From: Bacteroidales bacterium
Lineage (GTDB): Bacteria; Bacteroidota; Bacteroidia; Bacteroidales; UBA7960
Assembly (NCBI GenBank): GCA_007118495.1
Contig: SKRM01000026.1
Location: 92,150 to 156,149, forward strand
Reading direction: 5' to 3'
DNA length: 64,000 bases
A program made the position numbers and the translations under genes. The notes under the pieces were generated by a model that was not told the DNA's origin, did no database searches, and saw only the letters and a list, made by a program, of their open reading frames with translations. How positions within the stretch are numbered: the stretch's first letter is position 1; each line of letters starts with the position of its first letter. This document shows positions 17,998-27,917 of the stretch, piece by piece.

Positions 17998-20616
17998 ATG
18001 GAAGCTAAATTTTCGCCGGTAGTAAAAGACGTAATTACCTATAGTCGTGAAGAAGCACTGCGTAACGGTAACGATTATATAGGTATTGAACATTTGCTGC
18101 TGGGACTGATCCGGGAAGGAGAAAATGTGGCTGTGCAGCTTATGACACAGCTTGGAGTTGATCTTGGATATGTTAAGAAGCAGATTGAGACCACTATAAA
18201 GGGAACCTCACCTAAAAACCGCAATGTAGAAAATATTCCACTGGTAAAACAGGCTGAACGTGTACTGAAGATTACTTACCTTGAATCAAAGCTTTTTAAC
18301 AGCGACCTAATCGGTGCCGAACACCTCTTGTTGTCTATTTTAAAAGATCAGGACAATCTGGGTACCAGATTGTTGCACCAGCAAGGTCTGGATTATCAAA
18401 TAGTTAAAGACGAATTGATGCAAATGAGAAGTGACATGGGTGACATCCCTGCACTTGAACAGCCCAGAAGTGAATTATCGCACAGTGAAGAGGATGAGGG
18501 AGCAGAAGGTGGTGGTTTTGGCAGTTCGCTCAAGAAAGGTGCTGAGAAGTCAACCACCCCCGTGCTTGATAACTTTGGGCGTGACCTGACACGGGCGGCC
18601 GAAGAAAACCGCCTTGACCCTGTGGTTGGAAGGGAAAAAGAACTGGAGCGCATTGCGCAGATATTGTCAAGACGCAAGAAAAACAATCCGATACTCATTG
18701 GTGAACCTGGTGTAGGTAAATCGGCCATAGCTGAGGGATTGGCCCTGAGGATAGTTCAGCGAAGGGTTTCGCGCGCCCTATTCAACAAGCGCATTGTTAC
18801 CCTGGATATTGCGTCGCTGGTTGCCGGCACCAAATACCGTGGTCAGTTTGAAGAGCGTATGAAGGCATTGCTCAATGAGCTTGAAAAAAACCCCCAGGTG
18901 ATCTTGTTCATTGATGAATTGCATACCATCGTGGGGGCAGGCGGAGCAAGTGGGTCGCTGGATGCTTCCAATATGTTCAAGCCCGCTCTTGCCCGGGGTG
19001 AAATACAATGCATCGGTGCTACCACCATGGATGAGTACAGGCAGCATATTGAAAAAGATGGTGCTTTGGAGCGCCGCTTCCAAAAGATTATCATTGACCC
19101 GACAACTGCAGAAGAAACCATTGAAATACTGCATAATATCAAGTCAAGGTATGAAGATCACCACCTTGTAAATTATTCAGATGACGCTATCAAAGCCTGT
19201 GTCCACCTCACTGACCGCTATGTCAGTGACCGCTATTTGCCTGACAAGGCCATTGATGCCCTTGATGAGGCAGGTTCGCGGGTACATATCACAAATATTC
19301 GTGTTCCGGAAAATATAATACAGGTTGAGAGCCAGATTGATAAGGTAAGAGAAGAAAAAACCAAAGCCATTAAAAGCCAGAAGTACGAACAGGCTGCCAA
19401 ATTGAGAGATCAGGAAAGGGAGCTTGTTGATCAGCTTGAAGTGGAAAAGCGAAAATGGGAAGAAGAGTCACGGCTTCACAGAGAAACTGTTTCAGAACAA
19501 AATGTTTCTGAGGTTGTCAGTATGATGACCGGGGTTCCGGTGCAACGTATTGCCCTGAATGAAAGTGAACGCCTGATCAGCATGGAGAAAGATCTCGAAA
19601 AAAGCGTGGTCGGACAAAATGATGCTATCCGTAAAATTGTGAAAAGTATTCGCAGAAACAGGGCTGGCCTTAAAGATCCTTCAAAACCCATTGGCTCATT
19701 TATATTTCTTGGGCCCACTGGGGTGGGTAAAACACACCTGGCCAAGGTTTTATCTCATCACTTATTTGATTCGGACGATGCCATTATACGCATCGATATG
19801 AGCGAATATATGGAGAAATTCGCTGTAAGCAGGTTGGTTGGAGCACCCCCCGGATATATCGGTTATGAAGAAGGAGGGCAATTGACTGAGAAAATAAGAA
19901 GAAAGCCCTATTCAGTTCTTCTGCTTGATGAGATAGAAAAGGCGCACCCTGATGTATTTCATCTTTTACTTCAGATGCTTGATGATGGACAACTTACCGA
20001 CAGCCTGGGCCGAAGGGTTGACTTTAAGAACACCATAATTATCATGACTTCTAATATTGGATCAAGGCAGCTGAAAGATTTCGGAATGGGCGTTGGTTTT
20101 AATACTCCGGCCCGACAGGCTGCCACAAGAGAATATACGCAAAGTGTTATTGAAAATGCCCTGAAAAAAACCTTCGCACCCGAGTTTTTGAACCGGATTG
20201 ATGATGTGGTCATTTTTGACTCCCTGCAAAAGGAACACATATTTAAGATTATTGATATTGAGCTCAAAAAGCTTTTCAAACGCATTGACGATCTGGGTTA
20301 CCACATCAAGCTTACCGATGAGGCAAAAGATTTCATTGCAGAGAAAGGATGGGATCCATCGTTTGGAGCCAGACCCCTTAAACGTGCCATCCAGAAACAT
20401 CTCGAAGATCCGCTGGCTGAAGAAATTATCAGAAGCAAGGTTTCAGAAGGAGACGTTATTGAGGTTGGCTATGAAAAGGATGCCGAAGAAATAACTATTA
20501 AGGTTATCAGAAAGGATGAACTTAAGGACGAAACTGGAGATGCAGGCAAAGAGGATAATAAAGAAGGTGGAAAGAAGCGGGGTGGAAAAAAGTCGGCGCC
20601 TGAAAAAGAGGGTTGA
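17998..20616 (+). CDS. clpC: ATP-dependent Clp protease ATP-binding subunit ClpC
   Basis: An 872-residue AAA+ unfoldase. It has a double Clp N-domain (about 1-145), a first ATPase module with Walker A GEPGVGKS (235-242), and a UVR coiled segment (about 457-480, [20 protein letters not shown]), which marks ClpC rather than ClpA or ClpB. A second module has Walker A GPTGVGKT (572-579) and [20 protein letters not shown]. The tail is lysine-rich and low complexity. It feeds proteins to ClpP. A TTG at 17980 could extend the frame by six residues, but that codon lies inside the -7 element, so the ATG at 17998 is used. Confidence 0.95.
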   Translation: MEAKFSPVVKDVITYSREEALRNGNDYIGIEHLLLGLIREGENVAVQLMTQLGVDLGYVKKQIETTIKGTSPKNRNVENIPLVKQAERVLKITYLESKLFNSDLIGAEHLLLSILKDQDNLGTRLLHQQGLDYQIVKDELMQMRSDMGDIPALEQPRSELSHSEEDEGAEGGGFGSSLKKGAEKSTTPVLDNFGRDLTRAAEENRLDPVVGREKELERIAQILSRRKKNNPILIGEPGVGKSAIAEGLALRIVQRRVSRALFNKRIVTLDIASLVAGTKYRGQFEERMKALLNELEKNPQVILFIDELHTIVGAGGASGSLDASNMFKPALARGEIQCIGATTMDEYRQHIEKDGALERRFQKIIIDPTTAEETIEILHNIKSRYEDHHLVNYSDDAIKACVHLTDRYVSDRYLPDKAIDALDEAGSRVHITNIRVPENIIQVESQIDKVREEKTKAIKSQKYEQAAKLRDQERELVDQLEVEKRKWEEESRLHRETVSEQNVSEVVSMMTGVPVQRIALNESERLISMEKDLEKSVVGQNDAIRKIVKSIRRNRAGLKDPSKPIGSFIFLGPTGVGKTHLAKVLSHHLFDSDDAIIRIDMSEYMEKFAVSRLVGAPPGYIGYEEGGQLTEKIRRKPYSVLLLDEIEKAHPDVFHLLLQMLDDGQLTDSLGRRVDFKNTIIIMTSNIGSRQLKDFGMGVGFNTPARQAATREYTQSVIENALKKTFAPEFLNRIDDVVIFDSLQKEHIFKIIDIELKKLFKRIDDLGYHIKLTDEAKDFIAEKGWDPSFGARPLKRAIQKHLEDPLAEEIIRSKVSEGDVIEVGYEKDAEEITIKVIRKDELKDETGDAGKEDNKEGGKKRGGKKSAPEKEG

Positions 20617-20635
20617 TTGTAACATGATACTTAAT

Positions 20636-20670
20636 AAAAAAAGGCTGTCCGGTTTGGGCAGCCTTTTTTT
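20636..20670. terminator. Bidirectional terminator between clpC and acyl-CoA dehydrogenase
   Basis: AAAAAAAGGCTG and CAGCCTTTTTTT form a perfect 12-base stem around an 11-base loop. With A7 on one side and T7 on the other it can end transcription from both convergent genes. It lies 19 bases after either stop. Confidence 0.9.
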
Positions 20671-20688
20671 ATTAAGTAAGCGAGTAGC

Positions 20689-22398
20689 TTATAACTGAAC
20701 TTTATAATTACCCAGGTCTTTTTCTTCGAAGCCTGTGATAAACTCTTCGCGGGCTTTGTTTTCGGCTGCGGCCATGCGAATGAAAATATCCGTTGATTTC
20801 TTGAATTGGTTGTCACGGTGGGTGTCATGTAAAATGAGATAGCCCATGATAATATGGCCAGCCATTTCAACCAATCTTCTGGCGTGGAAGTCAATGATCT
20901 CATCATTCTTTTGAGACTGCAGTTTGGTGAAAACAGCTTCAAACCTGTCAGTGAGCCCAATGAGCAACTGCTTGTAATATTCAAATTCCGGTTTAACATC
21001 AACGGCTTCGTATTGCCGGATAAGATTCAGGTAGGTTCCGTTAACAACTCCACGGATGGCAGCCACCACCTGAAGCTGTGAGGTTCCTTCATAGATGTTG
21101 GTAATCCGGGCATCTCTGAACAATCTTTCAACCGGAAAATCTTTCATATAACCTGCTCCCCCATGAATCTGCAGTGCATCACTGGCTATCTGGTTGCAGT
21201 ATTCACTGGCAAAAAGCTTTAATAAAGGAGTCAGTACATCAGCCACTTTTTGATGGCTCTTGAATTCATTTCTTTCTTCAGCTTCAAGTTTTTTCTCTTC
21301 CTGAATGAAAGAATAAGCCTTGTATATATCTACATAACGGGTTGTTTCATATAGCAGGCTTCTTGCAGCATCTGTTTTTGCACGCATCAGCGACAGCATC
21401 TCATACACTGCGGCAAACTGTATAATTGGTTTACCAAACTGTTCACGTTCCCTGGCATATTTGAGGGCCTCGCGGTAGGCTGCCTCAGCAATGCCCACTG
21501 ATTGGGCTCCAACACCTAACCTTGCGGAGTTCATCAGCGACATTACGTATTTGATCAGACCCATTCTGCGGCTTCCGATCAGGATAGCAGGTGCATCCTT
21601 GAAAACCAGCTCACATGTTGGTGAACCCTTGATCCCCAGTTTATTCTCGATTCGCCTGACCATTACGGCATTGTCCTTGCGATCATAAATGAATAGTGAC
21701 AATCCCCTTCCATCTGATGTGTCGGGCTCAGAACGCGCAAGTACCAGGCTGATATGGGCATCTCCGTTGGTTATAAACCTTTTGACACCATTGAGTGTCC
21801 ATTGTCCTGTTTCTTCGTTGAGGCTTGCCTTTAACTGCACCGCCTGCAAGTCGCTGCCCGCATCGGGTTCTGTTAAATCCATGGCTGCTGTTTCTCCCTT
21901 GTTGAATCTGGGAAGAAACTCTTTCTTGGTCTCCTCGTCGGCAAATTCATGTATGGTTTCGGCACAATCCTGCAGCCCCCAGATGTTGGCAAATCCTGCA
22001 TCAGCTCTCGAGACCAGCTCAGCTGCTATGACATAGGGAACCATGGCAAAATTAAGTCCACCATATTCTCTGGGCAATGACATGCCAAAAAGTCCTGCTT
22101 TTGTAAGGGTTTCAAGATTCTGTGCTGTTCCCGGTGCATAAATCACCTCGTTGTTTACCAGTTTGGGGCCGAAGGTATCAACCAGTTCAGCATTGGGTGC
22201 AATTGTTTCACCGCAAATCTCCCCGACTATTTCCAACACCTGGTTATAGCTATCCAGTGCATCCTCAAAATCAGCAGGGGCATAATCATAGGAATCCCTG
22301 TCTGCATAATCCCTCTCTTTTAACCTGACGATTTTTTTCATCAGGGGGTGCTTGAGATGGAATAAAAGACTTGAATTATCTGTATAAAAATTAGCCAT
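20689..22398 (-). CDS. Acyl-CoA dehydrogenase family protein
   Basis: A 569-residue FAD enzyme of the long acyl-CoA dehydrogenase type (normal short members are near 380). The core holds FAD-contact motifs MDLTEPDAGSDLQAVQL and GVKRFITNGDAHI, the GGAGYMKDFPVERLFRDARI segment, and the likely catalytic base E437 in NIYEGTSQLQ. The C-terminal extra 100-residue helical region is typical of Bacteroidota members. It oxidises an acyl-CoA to the enoyl-CoA and passes electrons to ETF, encoded immediately upstream (etfB, etfA), probably in one operon. The chain-length preference cannot be read from sequence. Confidence 0.92.
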   Translation of the reverse strand: MANFYTDNSSLLFHLKHPLMKKIVRLKERDYADRDSYDYAPADFEDALDSYNQVLEIVGEICGETIAPNAELVDTFGPKLVNNEVIYAPGTAQNLETLTKAGLFGMSLPREYGGLNFAMVPYVIAAELVSRADAGFANIWGLQDCAETIHEFADEETKKEFLPRFNKGETAAMDLTEPDAGSDLQAVQLKASLNEETGQWTLNGVKRFITNGDAHISLVLARSEPDTSDGRGLSLFIYDRKDNAVMVRRIENKLGIKGSPTCELVFKDAPAILIGSRRMGLIKYVMSLMNSARLGVGAQSVGIAEAAYREALKYAREREQFGKPIIQFAAVYEMLSLMRAKTDAARSLLYETTRYVDIYKAYSFIQEEKKLEAEERNEFKSHQKVADVLTPLLKLFASEYCNQIASDALQIHGGAGYMKDFPVERLFRDARITNIYEGTSQLQVVAAIRGVVNGTYLNLIRQYEAVDVKPEFEYYKQLLIGLTDRFEAVFTKLQSQKNDEIIDFHARRLVEMAGHIIMGYLILHDTHRDNQFKKSTDIFIRMAAAENKAREEFITGFEEKDLGNYKVQL

Positions 22399-22411
22399 TA
22401 TCTTATTGGGT

Positions 22412-23431
22412 TTACTTGGTGTTTTTCTTGTAATACTTAATCATTTTCGGGATAATGTCTTCGATATTTCCAATAATGGAATAATCGGCAATCTGATTGA
22501 TAGGTGCCTTTGGGTCATTATTGATGGCGATAATTTTTGCTGACTCACTCATACCGGCAGTATGCTGAACCGCGCCTGAAATACCGCATGCAATATAAAG
22601 CTTGGGCCTTACTGTAATACCTGTTTGCCCCACCTGACGTTCATGGTCAACAAATCCTGCATCAACAGCGGCCCGTGAGGCACCAACTTCACCGCCAAGA
22701 ATATCTGCAAGCTCGAAAAGCATATCAAAATTTTCTTTTGATCCTACGCCGTATCCTCCTGAAATAATTACCGGCGATCCCTTTATGTTCACTTTGCGCT
22801 TCTCCATATGCCGTTCAACCACCCGCACCGGGAATAGGTCATCATGCAACAACTCCTTAACATCTATGTGTTTGACGGTTCCCTTGTATGATTCACTGTG
22901 GAATTCTTTTTTCATCACCCCTTCTCTGACGGTTGCCATTTGAGGCCTTGTGTCAGGATTAATAATGGTAGCAATGATGTTTCCGCCAAAAGCGGGTCTG
23001 ATTTGGTAGAGAAGGTTTGTGTATTCTTTTCCGGATTTGTTGTCCTTGTGGTCACCGAATACCAGGCTGGTACAATCTGCCGTTAGTCCACACTTGAGTT
23101 TTGAGGCAATTCTGGGTGCCAGGTCTCTTCCCACTGAAGTTGCACCAAAAAGAGCCACTTCTGGTTTGATTTTTTCAAACAGATCAATGATAAGATGTGC
23201 ATGTGGAAGTGTGGTGTAAGGATACAGGCGTTTATCATCTGCCAGGTGAAGTACATCTACCCCGTATGGGAATACATGTTTTTCAATACCTTTAAGGTTG
23301 TGACCCAGAATACCGGCTTCAAGCTTGCACCCCAATTCATTGGCAAGTTTGCGGGCTTTTGTCAGCAATTCAAGGCTAACATCGGCAATATGATCTTCAT
23401 CAAATTCACAGTAAACAAATATGTTGTTCAT
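22412..23431 (-). CDS. etfA: Electron transfer flavoprotein subunit alpha
   Basis: A 339-residue protein with an N-terminal nucleotide-binding fold and the C-terminal FAD domain. The latter carries ISGGYGVGSKENFDMLFELA, GASRAAVDAGFVDHERQVGQ, LYIACGISGAVQHTAGM and AINNDPKAPINQIADYSI, all signature FAD-binding segments. With EtfB it forms the soluble carrier that takes electrons from acyl-CoA dehydrogenase. It lies between etfB and the dehydrogenase with gaps of 26 and 13 bases. Confidence 0.95.
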   Translation of the reverse strand: MNNIFVYCEFDEDHIADVSLELLTKARKLANELGCKLEAGILGHNLKGIEKHVFPYGVDVLHLADDKRLYPYTTLPHAHLIIDLFEKIKPEVALFGATSVGRDLAPRIASKLKCGLTADCTSLVFGDHKDNKSGKEYTNLLYQIRPAFGGNIIATIINPDTRPQMATVREGVMKKEFHSESYKGTVKHIDVKELLHDDLFPVRVVERHMEKRKVNIKGSPVIISGGYGVGSKENFDMLFELADILGGEVGASRAAVDAGFVDHERQVGQTGITVRPKLYIACGISGAVQHTAGMSESAKIIAINNDPKAPINQIADYSIIGNIEDIIPKMIKYYKKNTK

Positions 23432-23457
23432 CTTTTAATTATTTGTTGGTTGTCCAA

Positions 23458-24330
23458 TTACCCGATGACGTGACTGTCAATCAGATCTTTCATTAAAGCT
23501 TCGATGTCTTTGTCATCGCTGGATAATACCACAGACTCCTTGGCTGCAAAAACCACATTCTCAATTTTCTTCACCTTGGTAGGTGATCCTGATAATCCCA
23601 AAAATTCAGTATTGGCATCAATATCAGCAACACTCCATTCGTCAATTTGCAGATAGGGTTTAGATGTCAGCATTTCTGTGTAATCTTTTGATTCTTCCTG
23701 TAGCTCTGAAACTGTCCTGGCATGTTTGAACTTCATCAACAACTTGGCGTTGCGTGGCCTGCATGAAGCGGCAGAGCTATGAACCGTTATCAGGGCAGGC
23801 AACTGGCAGCTTACTGTTTCTACACCCCGCTCAAGTCTGCGCCTGATGGTAATTTCTTTTGTTGTGGCTTTTGTAATTTCTTCAGTGTAGGTGATCTGGG
23901 GCAGATCGAGCTTATCTGCAACCTGCGGTCCAACCTGTGCAGTATCTCCGTCAATTGCCTGACGTCCTGCGATAACCAGATGAAATGGTTTAAGTTTTTT
24001 TATGGCCAGAGAAAGGGCATACGAAGTGGCCAGGGTGTCTGAACCTGCAAATTTCCTGTCAGTGATGAGATAGCCTTTGTCGGCTCCGCGGTAAAGGGCC
24101 TCCCTGATAATTTCTGCCGCCCTTGGGGGCCCCATGGTTAGCAGAATTATTTCAGCATCACTGCGTTGTTCTTTGATGCGCAAGGCCTGTTCAAGGGCGT
24201 GCAGGTCTTCAGGATTAAAAATGGCAGGCAATACGCCCCTGTTTACTGTCCCGTCAGCTTTCATGGCATCTTTGCCAACATTTCGGGTATCTGGCACCTG
24301 CTTGGCCAGCACGATAATTCGGAAACTCAT
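23458..24330 (-). CDS. etfB: Electron transfer flavoprotein subunit beta
   Basis: A 290-residue protein starting MSFRIIVLAKQVPDTRNVG, typical of EtfB. AIFNPEDLHALEQALRI and VIAGRQAIDGDTAQVGPQVA (about 120-140) are the conserved AMP/FAD-proximal motifs, and RRLERGVETVSCQLPALITV is the usual second-half signature. It pairs with the adjacent EtfA. A candidate -7 element lies upstream at 24374-24381, so this is probably the first gene of the etfB-etfA-dehydrogenase operon. Confidence 0.95.
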   Translation of the reverse strand: MSFRIIVLAKQVPDTRNVGKDAMKADGTVNRGVLPAIFNPEDLHALEQALRIKEQRSDAEIILLTMGPPRAAEIIREALYRGADKGYLITDRKFAGSDTLATSYALSLAIKKLKPFHLVIAGRQAIDGDTAQVGPQVADKLDLPQITYTEEITKATTKEITIRRRLERGVETVSCQLPALITVHSSAASCRPRNAKLLMKFKHARTVSELQEESKDYTEMLTSKPYLQIDEWSVADIDANTEFLGLSGSPTKVKKIENVVFAAKESVVLSSDDKDIEALMKDLIDSHVIG

Positions 24331-24373
24331 ATAATGTATGGTTTTCTTATTGTATGGGTTAAAAAATACCGGG

Positions 24374-24381
24374 CAAAGATA
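24374..24381 (-). promoter_or_regulatory. Candidate -7 element for the etfBA-dehydrogenase operon
   Basis: The minus strand reads TATCTTTG, an exact TAnnTTTG match 43 bases before the etfB ATG, in the 99-base gap after fabI. No TTTG is seen at the -33 distance. Confidence 0.45.
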
Positions 24382-24429
24382 TGAAAATAAAATAAATGGA
24401 CGTTTAGAACGCGCTTTGTCCCTGGCCTG

Positions 24430-25278
24430 CTAATCATCCAGGTGTTTTTCATGGCAATCACCCTGACATACGAAGCATTCTTCTATGAGTTTATCGCTAA
24501 TACCCATTGTTGAGTAACCTCCGTCATGGTATAGGTTTTGCATGGTAACCATGCGCGTCAGATCAGAAAACATAACAATACAGTAATTTGCACAATCTTC
24601 AGCAGATGCATTGCCCAGAGGAGACATGCATGATGAATAGGAGTGAAAACTGTTAAACCCCTTTACACCAGTTCCGGCTGTGGTAATGGTTGGTGATTGG
24701 GAAATACTGTTGACCCTGACCTTTTTTTTGCGACCATAGTGGTACCCAAAACTTCGGCAGATAGATTCAAGCATGGCCTTGGCCTGGGCCATATCACTGT
24801 ATGTAGAGAAAGTGCGCTGGGCCGCAATATAGCTTAGAGCCAGAACTGATCCCCAGGGGTTGATGGCATCCATCCGGTAAGCCACTTTTAATACTTTGTG
24901 CAATGAGATGGCAGATACATCAAGGGTCTTCATTAAATAATTGTAGTCAAGGTCGGTGTAATGGATACCCTTACGGACATTGGGTGACATGCCCACTGAA
25001 TGCAATATAAAATCAATATTGCCACCCAGTATTTGCTTACTCTCAATGAACAATGTTTCAATTTCATCTTCTTGTGTGATATCGGCTGGAATGACCTCGC
25101 TGCCGGTGTCTTTTCCGAGGGTGAATATATCACCTTTGCGAAGAGCAATGGGTGCGTTAGACAGCACGAATTTGGCTCCATGTGCATGGGCTTTTTCAGC
25201 CACCTGCCATGCTATTGAATTGGCGTCAAGGGCTCCAAAAATGATACCTGTTTTGCCTTTGAGAAGTTCATTTCCCAT
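24430..25278 (-). CDS. fabI: Enoyl-[acyl-carrier-protein] reductase (FabI type)
   Basis: A 282-residue short-chain dehydrogenase of the FabI type, which reduces enoyl-ACP with NAD(P)H in the last step of fatty acid elongation. The start LLKGKTGIIFGALDANSIAW is the divergent FabI dinucleotide motif. The active-site pair is Y150 and Y160 with K167 (TYSDMAQAK). The C-terminus is odd: after the usual end it carries CFVCQGDCHEKHLDD, with C268, C271, C275, H276 and H279 spaced like a metal ligand set. It is downstream of recN with a 10-base gap. Confidence 0.92.
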   Translation of the reverse strand: MGNELLKGKTGIIFGALDANSIAWQVAEKAHAHGAKFVLSNAPIALRKGDIFTLGKDTGSEVIPADITQEDEIETLFIESKQILGGNIDFILHSVGMSPNVRKGIHYTDLDYNYLMKTLDVSAISLHKVLKVAYRMDAINPWGSVLALSYIAAQRTFSTYSDMAQAKAMLESICRSFGYHYGRKKKVRVNSISQSPTITTAGTGVKGFNSFHSYSSCMSPLGNASAEDCANYCIVMFSDLTRMVTMQNLYHDGGYSTMGISDKLIEECFVCQGDCHEKHLDD

Positions 25279-25288
25279 AATGAATTAT

Positions 25289-26962
25289 TTAGATTATTGT
25301 TTTTCTTCTATTAAAGATAAGTTCTTTTGCGGTTTCTTCCATAACTTTTGTTGGGTTTTCACCACCCAGCATTTTGGCAATCTCCAGAATTCTTTCTTTC
25401 TGATCAATGTGTTTCACAAATGTATTGGTATGCTCTCCATCTACTTTTTTCTGCACCAAAAGGTGATGCTTTCCTCTTGCTGCAATTTGCGGCAGGTGGG
25501 TTATGACAATGACCTGCATGTCATTTGCCATATCTTCAAGGATGTTGGCCATTCTGGTACTGATCTCTCCTGAAATACCTGTGTCAATTTCATCAAAAAT
25601 AATGGTGGGTAGCAGATTCCTAAGGCTGATCATGCTCTTGATGCTTAGCATAAACCTTGAAAGTTCTCCTCCGGAGGCAATTCTTGAGACTTCCTGCAGA
25701 TCTCCTCCCTTGTTTGCGTTGAAAAGAAAGCGGATCAAGTCTGTGCCGTTATATCCCAATGCATTATTTACTTCATGATGAATAACAAAACTGGCGTGGG
25801 GCATTCCCAGGTCTTTCAGCATAGAAAGGACATGTTTCTGGATTCCTGGTATGGCGGCTTTTCTGGCTGCAGATATTTCAGCAGCCATTGACATCAGGTT
25901 TTTTTCGTCTTCAGTTAGTTGTAGTGTAAGTTTTTCGATTTGATGTTCCAACGACACCGAATCACTGATTTTGTCCTGGTATTCGTTTTTAAGCTTTATG
26001 AGTGATTCTACATCCTGTACCTGATGTTTGAGCAGCAATTTGTTGATCTGGTCCATTCTCGACTCAAGACGGGCGGTTTCGGCTTCATCGTGAAATATGC
26101 CCTCTTTCAGGCGCTCTATCTCCATTTGGATATCCCGGGTTTCAATCAGCAAAGAGTCAATCCTGCCGGCCAGCTCTTCGTAAGTTGTGCCATATGATGT
26201 AAGGGGTTTAAACAGGACAGTAAGCTCGCCAAGAACCTGTCCTGCACCACCCTCTTCACCCTGAAGCAGCCATAAGGCTTTTTCCAGACTAAATCTGATG
26301 TCACCTGCGTTTTTTGCCAGTTCAAGTGCTGGCTCGAGCTGGCTGTATTCTACCGGGTCAAGCGCAGCCTTTTCAAGCTCTTCAAACTGAAAGTTGAAAT
26401 AATCAAGGTCGGCCCGCGAAGACTTTTCTTTTGCTTCAATCATTTCAAGTTCCCGCCTGGCAGCAAGTAGCCTTGAAAACTGTTTGCGGTATGATTCTAC
26501 CTTACTCTCAATACTGGCATAACCATCAACCACATCAAACTGAAATGATGACTTACCGAGCAGCAAACTCTCGTGTTGCGAATGGATGTCGATTAACCGG
26601 CTGGTGATTGTATTCATCAGGGCCAGGTTAACGGGGGTGTCATTTATGAAAGCACGTGATTTGCCTGCAGGGGTTATTTCCCTTCTGAATACAGATACGT
26701 GATCGTAGTCCAGATCATTTTCTTCAAATAGTTCTCTGACAGGGTAATTTGAAACATCAAAAGTCCCTTCAATGATACATTTTCTTTTTTGGTCTCTTAA
26801 TACTCTGGTGTCAGCCCTTTGACCGAGAATCAATGACAATGCACCGAGTAAAATGGATTTTCCGGCTCCTGTCTCACCGGTTATTACAGTCAGGCCCTTT
26901 AGAAATTCAGCATCCAGCTTCTGGATCAAGGCATAATTCTCGATCAGTAAATGTTTTAGCAT
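25289..26962 (-). CDS. recN: DNA repair protein RecN
   Basis: A 557-residue SMC-like ATPase. Walker A is GETGAGKS (29-36) in LKGLTVITGETGAGKSILLG. The middle is coiled coil (about 155-370). The C-terminal ATPase half carries EVSRIASGGELSRFMLSIKS (the signature motif) and Walker B IIFDEIDTGISGEIS. RecN acts at double-strand breaks. It belongs to the bamD-rpoZ-coaBC-DUF4835-recN gene run seen in many Bacteroidota. Confidence 0.96.
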   Translation of the reverse strand: MLKHLLIENYALIQKLDAEFLKGLTVITGETGAGKSILLGALSLILGQRADTRVLRDQKRKCIIEGTFDVSNYPVRELFEENDLDYDHVSVFRREITPAGKSRAFINDTPVNLALMNTITSRLIDIHSQHESLLLGKSSFQFDVVDGYASIESKVESYRKQFSRLLAARRELEMIEAKEKSSRADLDYFNFQFEELEKAALDPVEYSQLEPALELAKNAGDIRFSLEKALWLLQGEEGGAGQVLGELTVLFKPLTSYGTTYEELAGRIDSLLIETRDIQMEIERLKEGIFHDEAETARLESRMDQINKLLLKHQVQDVESLIKLKNEYQDKISDSVSLEHQIEKLTLQLTEDEKNLMSMAAEISAARKAAIPGIQKHVLSMLKDLGMPHASFVIHHEVNNALGYNGTDLIRFLFNANKGGDLQEVSRIASGGELSRFMLSIKSMISLRNLLPTIIFDEIDTGISGEISTRMANILEDMANDMQVIVITHLPQIAARGKHHLLVQKKVDGEHTNTFVKHIDQKERILEIAKMLGGENPTKVMEETAKELIFNRRKTII

Positions 26963-27008
26963 ACAGGGTGGTGTAGATTATAACAGACAAAGATAAAAAA
27001 CTTTGTTT

Positions 27009-27917
27009 TTATCTGGATCCGTCTGCAATCCGGCGGTATTTAGCGCTGTTTGAGGGGTCTATCTCAGAGAGAATTCCAATTACTTTGGTTTGCTCCACCG
27101 ATGGAGCTTGTTCAAAAAGGTTGACCAGCTCATCACTTTTTGCAGTCATGACTACTTGCATAAGGAAGCTTCCCGGACGCTCCCTGTGGGCAGCCTGGAG
27201 CCTCTCAAGGGCATTGACAACTTCAGCTCTGGCCAAATCCATATTATCGGTCATTTTATCAAATCCAAGACGGTGGTAAACATACATTGATTGTCTGATC
27301 TGCCTGTAAGTGGTATTCAATAGATTTTCCACAAGCCAGTAACGGTTTCTCTGGCTCTCAAATGATTTCCAGCCCCGTTGGGGGGCATTCTGGGCAAGGT
27401 TTACAATTTGCTGAGCCCTCTCGAAATAGGGCGTTCCGCCCATGGGAGAAAAAGTATCAAAGTCGAAACCTATAATCAGGTATGCGTAATAAGCCAGCAA
27501 AGATGAAAGGTTAGAAGTGAAAGTGTTTTCTGCAAATTCGAGGGGTTCATTTTCTCTGTACCTGAACTCAACATCCCTGTCGCGGTGATTGAATATCGGA
27601 GCGCTGTAAGCTGTCTGATAAACCGGTCTGCGCGACTGAACCTGGATACTGGCTCTGTATTCATCTCCTCCAAGGCGCTCTTCTATGGTAATCTGAATGG
27701 AGGCCTCGATTCTTTCTCTGGTCTCAAATTGATGGCCTGTCCAGTTGGTTTGGTTTAGAAATTCATTGATTTGTGTGCGAAGGGTCTGCATGATTTGCCT
27801 TTCAGTATCTGACATACCTGGCGTGGCAATAGATACCTGACAGTTAAGTTCCTGGCTTTTAACAGTTGACAATCCGAATATGGTGATAAAACCAATGTAA
27901 AAAAACAAACGCATCAT
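27009..27917 (-). CDS. DUF4835 family secreted protein
   Basis: A 302-residue protein with a signal peptide (about 1-22) and a region matching the Bacteroidota DUF4835 family: ELNCQVSIATPGMSDTERQI near the front, SLLAYYAYLIIGFDFDTFSP and GGTPYFERAQQIVNLAQNAP in the middle. Its position between coaBC and recN is the conserved one for this family. The function is unknown. The predicted location is periplasm or outer membrane. It overlaps coaBC by 4 bases (ATGA), which suggests translational coupling. Confidence 0.85.
   Translation of the reverse strand: MMRLFFYIGFITIFGLSTVKSQELNCQVSIATPGMSDTERQIMQTLRTQINEFLNQTNWTGHQFETRERIEASIQITIEERLGGDEYRASIQVQSRRPVYQTAYSAPIFNHRDRDVEFRYRENEPLEFAENTFTSNLSSLLAYYAYLIIGFDFDTFSPMGGTPYFERAQQIVNLAQNAPQRGWKSFESQRNRYWLVENLLNTTYRQIRQSMYVYHRLGFDKMTDNMDLARAEVVNALERLQAAHRERPGSFLMQVVMTAKSDELVNLFEQAPSVEQTKVIGILSEIDPSNSAKYRRIADGSR

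Noticed and set aside
24980..25573. 197-residue open frame antisense to fabI and recN
   Set aside because: It spans the junction of two well-supported genes on the other strand and carries no recognisable feature.
26988..26995. TATCTTTG on the minus strand between DUF4835 and recN as an internal recN promoter
   Set aside because: It matches the -7 consensus, but there is no -33 element and it sits within a short CAAAG/CTTTG repeat, so chance is likely in AT-rich DNA.
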